Shown in pieces: positions 49,901 through 61,900 of a stretch of 64,000 nucleotides of DNA; position 1 is the stretch's first letter, and each line of letters opens with the position of its first letter. The notes under the pieces were generated by a model that was not told the DNA's origin, ran no database searches, and saw nothing but the letters and a program-made list of their open reading frames with translations. The stretch is from Telmatactis stephensoni. Lineage: Eukaryota > Cnidaria > Anthozoa > Actiniaria > Isophelliidae. A program made the translations under genes and the position numbers. The stretch spans positions 558,001 through 622,000 of the forward strand of contig JALIZF010001749.1 in the NCBI GenBank assembly GCA_029948255.1, written 5' to 3'.

Positions 49901-52900
49901 TATCAAAAGATATTGTGAATGAATTGTGCTGACTGAAAAAATGAGAAACAAACAAGGAAACTTGCAACCTGTGACATTCTTTTTCGCACGCGCTTAATTA
50001 ACAGCAATCAAACCTGACACTGAACCCGACGTGCGTGCACTAGTAGAGCATTAAGGTAGCTCGGTCTAGTTTTTTTCACGGTCAACTAGCGACGTTTAAA
50101 CAGCCGTAGCTCCCGCTCCAGTGCGTCTTTTGCCAAGATCTTTTCACACTTGTCTAGATATAGAATGAAGATTTTAAAAAAGTATATTTTTTTGAAATCC
50201 GTTTTATTTTAGTGAAGAAATCATTATGTCGTCTTCTTTACTTAAAGCTCATTTTCGAGCAAAATCGGTCTAAACTTTTAGAGCCACATATCCTACGGTA
50301 AAGTTGTTAGTTAGGTCTACATTCTGAGGAAGTGTCAAAAAAATCGTACTCATAGTTTTTGAATAAAAACGGTTTTATTTTTTTGTATACAAAAATTCAT
50401 ATGTTTTGTACTATTTACGATAACAACCCACTCTGACAAGATACAACAAAATCCTTGCTCCCAGTTATTGCCAAGACTTAGTTCTACACTTTCTGAAATT
50501 TGCAATAGATTCGGCCAAGGCAATGATTTTTAAGAGTGGTACAAGTCATGTAATATTTTTGTTCATTTTCTCGCAAAACCTGAAATTTTTGCTTCTGAAC
50601 GCGCTAATTAAAAAATCATCGATGAATTTTCTTTTAATTTCCGCTATTAATTATTCAGAATATGTCCAATTATGGTTCCAAGTTGGTAATCGAAAGAATA
50701 CCTCTAAGGTGCTCAAATAAAATTCCAAACTTAGGTATATTTGCATTTGCTTCTGCCGCGGTTGTTTTGCTAAAGCAGTGTTGATTTCGCCGTGTAGTTT
50801 AAGGGGCCGTTCACACTTAGATATCTACAGATCGATCCGAGATCGATCTCAGTCCGCTTTGGGGTCGCGTTCACATTAGAAAGCTAAAAATATCCAACTT
50901 ATGGTAGATTCGGGAAGACATGGAATTAGAACCCAAAGGTCTCGGGATCAATTCCAACTGAAATTTTTGCACGAGTGAATTTAATCTTATCTCTCTTTTT
51001 TTCTGTCCCCCTTGTCTCATTTTCAACTTTGCCGATAATAATTGTGATTTCTAATCGTTAATTATAGTTCTGTTTCATTATACAAAACACCAAAATGTCC
51101 GTGAAGACTGGATTCTAATGAGTTCAAGTTGTTGGCAATTAACCAATGCAAGAATGAAATTATTATTGGAAATCTGAAGTTTTAATTTTGCAGCTAAAAA
51201 GTACGTTTAAGAATATAACTGCGTTATCAAAAATCCCGCATTCTAAAGTATATAATACGCTCTAGGCCCTTACAAACTCTTTTGTATCAAGTAGGGAGAC
51301 AAAGGAACTAGAAAACTGGAAAACCTTTAAATATCACAGTTCTGTTGCACGGTCTGTTTACATCCTCATCGACCTCATCCTGCATGGTTGCAAGTGGAGC
51401 GTGAAATCGTGACTTTTCACGATAGAATTTTGTTTCATTTCAATTAGCTCTCATTTGCATATCATTAAACATGGACTCGTTCACGTTGAAGAGCACTGCA
51501 GTTTGCATTGCTCTAACGAGTGCAAGCCACTGGTGGTCGAGAAGACGAACGAGAAATGTGACTAGTCGAATGATCGAATTCTATTATACTTCCAAGAAAC
51601 GAAGCTTACGGCAGTTCATTTTATTGCTCCTGAAGAAGATCACTTCCCCTATTGAACGACGCTTAGACAAGGCGCAAAATTGAAAAAGTCGATCGCAAAA
51701 AGTGCAGAAGGCATTTTGGGGTAGAGGCTGGTAACATAACTATTCTAAACTAAATTTTCATGCTGAATCCAAATATGGCTGGTACCAAGACATATTCTGC
51801 AATCTTATACGTGTAAATGACGTATTTGTGAATTTCTACAGTCATTTTATACTAACGGCTTTTTCATGTAATTTCAAAAGTTCCCAAACTTAAAAACAAT
51901 TACCATAGCTGGAAAGAGCATACCAAAATCAGTAAAACTGTAAAGTTTGAAGGATATCAGTTAAATAATCAAGGAGATACGAATTTTCAAAAAACGAAAT
52001 TTTGTATGAAAACATTTACAGTTATGCAAGAGATACAAACAGATTTCGATTTTTGAAAATGCGTATCTCCTTGAGTTTTCAACTGATATCCATCAAACAT
52101 CACAGTTTTACTGATTTTGATATGCTCTTTCCAGCTATGGTCATCTCCCCAAGCATTAATTAATGCCATGGTCTCCATATCCGACCAGGTTTCGCCTTTC
52201 ATTTTGCCTGTAGTCTTAAACTGTCTTAGCGGAGTACTGGTTGTAATTAATGCTCTACTAGTGCACGCACGTCGGGTTCAGTGTCAGTTTTGATTGCTGT
52301 TAAGCGCGTGCGAAAAAGAATGTCACAGGTTGCAAGTTTCCTTGTTTGTTTCTCATTTTTTCAGTCAGCACAATTCATTCACAATATCTTTTGATATTTA
52401 TGGAGCCGGTTATCTATGCTATCAGAAAATAGATGTTATACCTTGATATACTTATATATATTATTTATTCATTTATTCTTCGTGTATATATTGTCTCGCT
52501 TTTCGTTAGTTTCAGTTTAATTTAGATCAAGCACTTCTCCTATCGCAAATAAAAAACAATGGAAGGTATATTTTATGGTAGCTTTGGGTTAAATTGAGCC
52601 CAGAGAAAAAAACACATTTCAGACTTTAACTGCTTTTAAGCAACCTTGCTTGCGTTCAACCTGGATCGCATTTGTCTTGGATCGCTTTCGAATCGATCTC
52701 AGACCACCATCTGAAGCGAGCCAACTTAGATCGGTCTCAGATCGATCTAGAAAAATGATGCGCGTTCACACTTAGTTCGCTTCAACCTGGATCGATCTCA
52801 GATCGAACTCAGATCGATCTACAACTGTAGTGTGAACGGGGCCTGAGTCACACATATTTGCATGCTTTTTCTGTTGTCACATTACGCACGTGCTGATCGA

Positions 52901-55900
52901 CCGCGGAAATATTCAATTCGACGACAGGCTCACAATTAAATTACGTTAAAGCAGACTTTATATAGCAAACTCGATCGAATGCACAGAATCACGAAAAAAA
53001 TGTATTACTTTTGCTTGGCGTAAAAGTTGCATTCTTTTTTCCGCACGGTCGATCAGCACGTGTTTAATGATATGCAAATGAGAGCTAATTGAAATGAAAC
53101 AAAATTCTAATGTGAAAAGTCACGATTTCACGCTCCACTTGCAACCATGCAGGATGAGGTCGATGAGGATGTAAACAGACCGTGCAACAGAACTGTGATA
53201 TTTAAAGGTTTTCCAGTTTTCTAGTTCCTTTGTCTCCCTACTTGATACAAAAGAGTTTGTAAGGGCCTAGAGCGTATTATATACTTTAGAATGCGGGATT
53301 TTTGATAACGCAGTTATATTCTTAAACGTACTTTTTAGCTGCAAAATTAAAACTTCAGATTTCCAATAATAATTTCATTCTTGCATTGGTTAATTGCCAA
53401 CAACTTGAACTCATTATTAGAATCCAGTCTTCACGGACATTTTGGTGTTTTGTATAATGAAACAGAACTATAATTAACGATTAGAAATCACAATTATTAT
53501 CGGCAAAGTTGAAAATGAGACAAGGGGGACAGAAAAAAAGAGAGATAAGATTAAATTCACTCGTGCAAAAATTTCAGTTGGAATTGATCCCGAGACCTTT
53601 GGGTTCTAATTCCATGTCTTCCCGAATCTACCATAAGTTGGATATTTTTAGCTTTCTAATGTGAACGCGATCCCAAAGCGGACTGAGATCGATCTCGGAT
53701 CGATCTGTAGATCGGTCTCAGATCGATCCAGCTGAAGCGATCTAAGTGTGAACGGCCCCAATGAGTTTATGCAACACTGTCATATATTATATTAAACTAG
53801 ACGCACATAGTGCGTTTACTCGTGCCCAAGTGGAATTCAGTCTGGCATGAGAATAAATATGTTTTAAAGTCAGTTTGGTCACATTTTGAGTTCGGTACTG
53901 AACGGCGGAATATTTGTCTGCTTCGCCGGCAAGCTGATTTGAACTCATGGACTGGTATCGGTCTCGATCCTAAATTTCCAATTAAAAAGGCATTTAGATA
54001 TGAGCTGCCTTTATGTATGATATTTATTAAGTAATTTTATAGCTGCTAGGGTATTAAACAGCGATTCACATGTTAGTTGTAGCGTCACGAAAGCACACCG
54101 TCCTGTTTGTCCTGGTTTGGGTGACCTGTTTGACTTTGGTCTATTTTCTTTGATATTCAGTTAAAGTAGCTGTTGCTTTGTAATCATTGACTTTCTAATA
54201 GTATTTATTTTAGTTTGTACGCCAAAAAATTTCAGCCATACTATTTAATTACAGAGAACATTGAAACAGTGTTGAAATAAATAATGTTTTCAATCTTTCC
54301 TTTTATCCTTAAAACGTGCAGTCAATGATAAGAAATTCTTGAAATTCTTCAAATTTCCTGAGCCAGACAAGCTGTCGCTTGAGTCAAAATATATTGGAAA
54401 TTAAATCAAATTAAAAAACAGCTTAAAATGCTTCGAAACCGGAAAAAAGCATACAAAAAAATGAAAAGATAATATTTACTACATAGTTAGGCGAAAAAAA
54501 AATCTAATTCTTTTTAATCCATGAGGATTCAAACCCGGACCCGTCTATATTTGCTTTATACGCGCTGCTCTAAATGATTGTCTGGGGTGCCTGTGGCTTG
54601 CCTCGTTTTCATGGCACATTCTCGACTACGACGATAGACTTATAGATAGACTGATAGAAAACTCAAACCTAGACTCGTGCCGGCCTAAAGGCCTGGGCAC
54701 GAGTAATGATGTGACTATGAAATATAATGTGAATATGAAATTCTATTTGTAAATTTTCATGATAATGACACTGTGCTTGCCAGAGAAAATGAGGGAGAAA
54801 ATGAGACTCCTGTTATAGCCTATGGGAAATGTGTCCTGTGCTGTTAAGTTTGTTGTAGCTTAGCTTATTATATACCATGTAATTAGTCATAAAAATCTTA
54901 TACAAGCACATTGTAGTATTATAGTTAGAAGAACAATATTTAAAATTGAATTTGATTAGTCAAATAACAAAGAGCTTATGAGTCCAGATGTGACTACAAA
55001 GACTGTTGTGTTTGTTCAACACCTATAGGCTGGAATACTTTAGATAATTGTGGTTTGCCTAGCTAGTTTGTCATTGTCATCTTTTAATACATCATTTGGA
55101 GCACTTTCACCACAAGAGAGTTTCAGCATTCGCTTCAAGAAGTAGCAGGAAAATTCCAGTAGGAACAACTGTTTACAGAGTCATAGTCATTTGAGGAGCT
55201 AGTTTTCTTAAGCTAGGAGTCAAGATCAGACATAGGTGTTCATCTATTTGCCCTTGAGAGCTCTTTAATGTTTTAGTAACTTAGAAGTTGTGTATATTTA
55301 TTCTGACATTTTTACCGCATGAAATGCAAGTACATGTAGTATGTAGCACATGTAAGAAACTGTAGTCAGACAAATAAAACAGCTAGTCCATTACAGCCCT
55401 GCATGTTCTAAGGTGGTTATTGCTTGTGAGCTCCTGTGTCCATGGAATCGGGTGTTACGGCATATTTGTATCAAATGCCTTGTATATCTACTTTGTAACA
55501 TAGTCAATGTTTTAGTATTATGAGAGTATCAAATAAAAGAGGCACTTAAACCAAACAAGAGAATCTCACATTTTCCCATCAATCGTCAGATTTTGTCTTA
55601 ATTACAACTTACAAAACTATATTATGAGAAAAATTATGAATATAGTAATCAGGTCATCTTATCATATTTTTTGTTGCCAAAACAAAGAATGGAATAAGCT
55701 GGGATTAATGAAATTTTAAGTTTTTATTGACATCAATTTCCTTTTATTGCAACTATTATTTAATTCGTATTTTGTTGTTGTTGTTGTTGTTATAAACTGT
55801 TGTAAAATGCATGTAACACTAGGCTCAGATTTCAGCCGTCAGGGATTCATGCGCCCACGATACTCATCACGGTGATGAGTATCGCTGGCGCACGAATCCC

Positions 55901-58900
55901 GACAGCTGAAATCTGAGCCTAATGTAACACTTGAGTAGCCAATTGTAAATTGCCTTTAAGTAGAGAGATTTGTAATTGTTGTAAAAAAACATGAAATAAA
56001 GTTTCCATTATTATATTAAATGCACAGCAGTGATTGTTGACTCTCCTATCAGCAATGTAACAGCAATATGTCTCCTTTAATCTCCACAATGCCTAAAATA
56101 CACCTAGGTGGCAGTCTTTAATTGACAATTTTAGATAACACCCCTGTATATCTTCCTCTGGTAGAATATGTACCATCAAACTTGCTTTTAAAATGATGCT
56201 GAGGGTTAACCTTAGATCGAGGGAATGATTAAGGAGGGGGGGGCACAGCATTCTAAGAACATGCATACCTTACAGGTGACATTTCGTATCCCTACCCTTA
56301 GCAAAATTTTGAACTGGAAAACCTATAATATATTGGAATATGGGTGTGGTCACATAGTTATTACAGTATACCTCCAGGATCAGCCAATGTCATACCAAGG
56401 GCTTCAACACATGATCCACAACCATTCATAGGTATAAGCTTAAAGCACAAAAAATCAAAGTTGGAGAGAAATGATCATCTACTGTAGATCTATAGAACTC
56501 ATGGTCTCTTAACTAAAACAAATGTCTATTTAAGTGTCCAATGTGTTACCCAGCACCTGCTTACTAATTGGGGGATACTGTTACACTTACACACTACCAC
56601 AGACTACATTCTAATATTCTTATATGCATAAATTACAACTGACTCAGCTCACTGGTTGTTTGTACTGAGGGAGAAAAACTGGTGAGCACCTCAGTGGAAA
56701 AAACCCTCAAAGCAAGCTTATAAGGGAGAGAATAATGAATAAACTCTAGTCCCGACCTGGGTCCACAAAGGTGACAAACAGGCAATTTCGTCACTTGACT
56801 ATATCCTTGCTTCCCTATATACTAGCTGTTGTCTCAATTTCTAAACAAACAAACAAACAAACAAACAAACAAACAAACAAACAAACAAACAAACAAACAA
56901 ACAAACAAACAGACAAACAAACAAACAACAACAACAACAACAAAAAATAGTCAACAGTAAGATCGACTTACTTACATCATCTGAATGAATTGGTTTAAAT
57001 GGTGTCATGAAGTGATTCAAAAACTGTGCTAGAACTGTCCTGAAACTTAAAAGACAAAAAATATGTTATGTCCAGGTTGTTTAACATAATGTGTGAATTT
57101 TCAACACACACAGTTTAATAATATAATATTGATGTAGTCATTGCTTAATACATGTATTTGGTTCTTATATTAATTTTGTTCCTTGTTCAGTGTCCAGTGT
57201 AATCCTAATTTTATGGTGGTTTAATTACCTTTCATATCCTCGTTCATCTGAATAGTTTGTGTATCTTTCTTGTATCTCATGGGATGAAGGGTCATTAAAC
57301 TGAGAAAAGCAACAAAAAGGTTTTATCAAGGAGGGAAGTTTTGTTTGGACCTAATCAAGTGCTGATGTGCTACCAACATAAGGCACCTAGAATGAGTGTC
57401 TAAATATTCAGGTACCAAATATATACTTAGATCACCCTATTTACCTTGATGTGCTTAGCCTACCATAATTCACAGTCTACACTCTCTAATGGGAGGTTAA
57501 AAACAAAAGAAAATGACAAACTTGCAGCTCTAAAAGTGGTTGTGTTCACTTATTAAGAGAGATGTTTACTTGCAAGAAGTGCCAATTTTGGGCTTCTGGT
57601 TCAAAGGGATTAATTGAGAGTCTCTTGTCTTTGATGTTTATCATGTCAACCACGGAATATAATTATTATTATAATAGTGAAATGTATGGGAAATGCTTGG
57701 ACTTTTTGGTCAGGTCACTTACGGGAGGTGGTCGCAAAGATTGACTGTTTTTTAGCTGACATAATAAATTAACTGACTGACTGTCTAATTAACCAGCCAA
57801 TGGATCAACTTTTACTGGTCAATTTAAAGGCCAACAGACACAGACAGACAGATAGTCACAGACAGACAAATAGCCAGCCTGAGCCACAGTTTCTTCCTGG
57901 TACCAGAATGTTCATGATCACCCTTTAGCTATGTACAATGCCTGCTTCTATCAGGACTTAAGGGTTTACTGTCATATATTGTTGATGTGCAACGGTTGCT
58001 ATGCAAAATTAAGGGTCTTGTTTTGGCATAGGGTCATGCTTGTTGGCTGCATGTTTTGTGGGAATCATTTGACTCCTGGTAGAGCAATGTACACCTGACA
58101 TAAAGGACTTATTTTCATTCTTGTTGCACATGCCTTCAATCTGTTTTTTTTAAAAAGCTATTCTTTGACGGATTTTCTGAAAACGAAGTGTTAGTTCTTC
58201 AATATTCATATTATATTATTCACAGTCTTTTCTTCCAAGCCAAACATGGGATTGGCAAAAAATTAAGGAATACAGCAGTTATTTACATTATTTGCTTACC
58301 AATTCAGTGATAACTTCAAATTCTCTCATATGCATTGCTAAAGAAAATTATAGACTTTTCTGTAGCTATGATTGTCATGTGATAACATCATAATAATTAA
58401 AGTATGTGAAAGCTCCCTCGAAGAACAAAAACTATAAATTATTGTAAAAGTGATTAGAAAATTTAGAGGCATCTTAAAGCTTTCAAATTTCCCTAGCAAT
58501 GGTCAATTTTGTTATGTCAGTACACACTTACCGGTAACCCGGCCAGCATGTATCATAAAAACAAATGTTGACACAAACAACTCACTAACATACTAGAACA
58601 CAGTGTATTAACAAACTGAATAATATTTATGAGCTAGCTACCCTTGTCCTGCATTTCTATACCCAAAAATCCTAATGATTAATTTTGTTGTTGTGTGCAG
58701 CGAGATTTCATATCAATGTTACCTTTTCACTTAAGAGATCAAACATCAAATGATTTTGACTTGTTCCAAGGTTAATAGTTCCCTGTATAAATGACAAATT
58801 GTCTAGTATAACTAATATTTTTTAGTTTACTTTCATATCTATCATTTATTCATTTACTTTTTTTGCAAAATATGTGATCCACCTTCCTCTGTGGACCAAC

Positions 58901-61900
58901 GTCCACGTCTGCGTTGTATCCACACCCATCACAAATGACTGTTTTATATTGCTTCATCATGAAGTGCTGTGGCTATTTGACTGCAGCCAGTCATTGACCT
59001 CTACTACTATTTGACCAGCAGTTTTAAATTTTCAGAAAGTTTATAAATTTTCAGGCATATATCTACCCAACACTGCATGGAAGAAGTATACCCGACATTA
59101 CCACTGTGTGCAAAACTACGCTTCCCACCAGACTAAAGTCTCAATTGGGAATTTGGTCAATAGGCTACCAAAAATCCAGATAGAGGCGGAGTTTTCTATA
59201 CAATGTCTGTACACTTTGCTGGCTTGACGGTAGCCTATTGACCAAATCCCAATCGAGACTTTAGTCTGATGGGATGCGTTATTATGCACACGGTGGTATT
59301 AAAATGATGTTAACTGGTTAAGCTGGAGCAACTTAAATTAAGTCAGTGATTGCAAAAAATAATCGTGAAATAGTTAGTAGACTAATTCTTGGTTTTCATG
59401 TGATGTCATCGAAATATTCATGCTTCATAATGATCACATTAAATTTAGTCTGGAGTATGTTGTATATATACCCTAAGAGAAGTTTTTCTTGAATATTTGA
59501 GAAACTTTCCTTGTTTGGTTTTTGAGTTATCAAAGGTAAAAACTTTGTCACGCAACACTGTCACGCGTTTTCCTCAGGACGTAAAACGATGAATTTGTTA
59601 GAAGTAAACACACATTTGGCTTGCTCTATGAACTAGATGCACACGTGCGTTCACTCGTGCCCCTGGAGCCCTTTTTAAGAGAGGCTCCAACGACCGGCTC
59701 CATTCGTACTCTTCCCCGAGCCGTTTCACGCATTCTTCAACATTTCAGGAAATAGCTAACCGTAACATAATGACCTTTTTTTAATCGGCTAACTTTTAAA
59801 CTAAAAAATATGACCGGCCCGTACCTTTACGATTTCCGCTTCATAGCCTAGTTTTTAAAAGGCCCACCAAATCACCCTATTTCAGTCGTCCTGCAGCCGA
59901 TAAAGGTTACAGCTATCATCCACTAGTTATCTATATTGTATGACTTTGTATGAGACTACCGTGACAGCCAAATTATTTACATTTTTAGACATGTTCAATG
60001 ATCAAACCAGCGACAAATACAATTCAACCACATATAGTGTTAAATCTCTCAATATCTATATAGTGATATAAGGACTATTAATATTCTATTCATTTACAGT
60101 ATTTTTACAATATCAAATCTTCCAGAGCTCCGTGACAAATTTTTGTCAATCCACCTTGAACCGACATTCCAAAATCCGAGTTTTGTTTTCTTTAAGACCT
60201 CGTAAAATTCAAGCTAAGATATTATTCTATAAGTTCATTTATTTCACTTATCACCTGAATTGTTTGTCTTAAAGGCTCTACAACCGGCTCACTAACATAG
60301 TAACAACTCATAAGACCTCTTTTTTGAATCGGCTAACTTAAACTAAAGAATATCTGATTAGTCAATTTGTCTGTCATCAGCTATCAGTTTGCCATTGTCT
60401 TTCTATTATCATGCATGAGTATTATATATCTCCGACATGCAAACATATACCTGCGAATATACCAGTTTATTCAACTTTTTATGTCACTATGTATCTCAAT
60501 TGTTTGCTGCAAAGACTTCTACATCGGCGTTTTTGACACAACATATGATTCGTGTATTTTTTCGTTCATATTTAATAGGATGTTTTATATATGAATAAGA
60601 GACATTACGTGACCAAACGCGAGGTCAAATAGAAAACGTCTGGTGATATTCTGATATTAAAATTCAGTACAAAAACCTCTCAAGATCTCTTGAATGCTTG
60701 AATGAGGAATATAATTGACTTGCTTCTATGCATGTTCGTTTAGCAACATGTAGGATGAGAAATTCGTAGTTTTCCAGCTCATAGGAAATAGTCGTTATCG
60801 CGAGCCGCTTCCTTTCAAGTACTCCATTTAGAGTTCGATATTTGGTCAAAGTATTGGAGATGAAGCTCAAAATAACAGCCCGTTCTGAAGCTCTTATAAG
60901 TATATAGGTATATCTCGAGTTAAAAGCTCCAAATTACATTGTGCTACTGCACAGGCAACCCAGGCTGTACTACTGAATTTTTACACTATAGGTGAATTTA
61001 ATAAATAAAGCATAAAAACATCGTTACTGTATTTATTTATTTACACCCTAAAAGAATAAAAAAAATCGTTATTTCTTATACCCCCCCCCTCCTCACGATT
61101 TTTTTTATTCTTTTAGGGTGTAAATAAATAAATGCAGTAACAATGTTTTTATGCTTTATTTATTAAATTCACCTATAGTGTAAAAATTCAGTAGTACAGC
61201 CTGGGTTGCCTGTGGCTACTGTAGGAAAAGCCTGTCTCTGAAAGCTATTTTCTTTGTAGTCGGCCATCTTGCATTCCTAAAGTTCCTGGCTTGCGTTCGC
61301 TGAAAGGTGATGAATGAAGGGCATTGTTTTTACGTTCTTAACCAATCAGAAGTCTCTCAGGATGAAAAGAGGAAAAAAAAAACATTTGCATTTTATAACT
61401 CGTTCCCGGCCTAAAGGCCTGGGCACGAGTAATAAAACCATTGTTTATTCAGTATCTGTATCAAAATACATGATTAAGTTGTTATTTTAAATGATTTTGC
61501 CAAACTTATCTATTGTCCGCCATGTTGGTGTACTAAAGCCTGGAGTACCCAATCGATGAAACCGATAATCGATAACAATCGATAACAATCGATATCAATC
61601 GATATTAATTAATTGATTGATTTCGGAAATCTATGACCAATCGATAACTCAAGGTTTTTGTTTATTGATACCAATCGATACCAATCGATAATCGATTGAT
61701 TTTGGAAATCAATGAACAATCAATGACTCTTTCATTACCACTGTGTGCATAATTACGCGTCCAGCCAGACTAAAGTCTCGATTGGGATTTGGTCAATAGG
61801 CTACCGGGAAGCCAGCAAAGTGTACAGACATTGTATAGAAAACTCCGCCTCTGTCTGGATTTTTGGTAGCCTATTGACCAAATTCCCAATTGAGACTTTA

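Larger units (their letters stand above)
49455..53759. mobile_element. Two interleaved long inverted repeats (GGGGCCGTTCACAC elements)
   Basis: Arm A 49455-50053 is the near-perfect complement of A' 52247-52843. Arm B 50803-51470 is the near-perfect complement of B' 53062-53759, with a 30-base insertion in B'. The order is A-B-A'-B', so the two pairs interlock instead of nesting. Every outer end reads GGGGCCGTTCACAC or its near-complement, followed by GATCGATCTGAGATCGATC-type words. The space between B and A' holds two short ORFs and a dispersed repeat. It is probably two related transposons joined by rearrangement. Confidence 0.8.

Noticed and set aside
54520..54600. Functional tRNA gene
   Set aside because: A and B boxes are present but the acceptor and anticodon stems do not pair convincingly; a SINE head is more likely.
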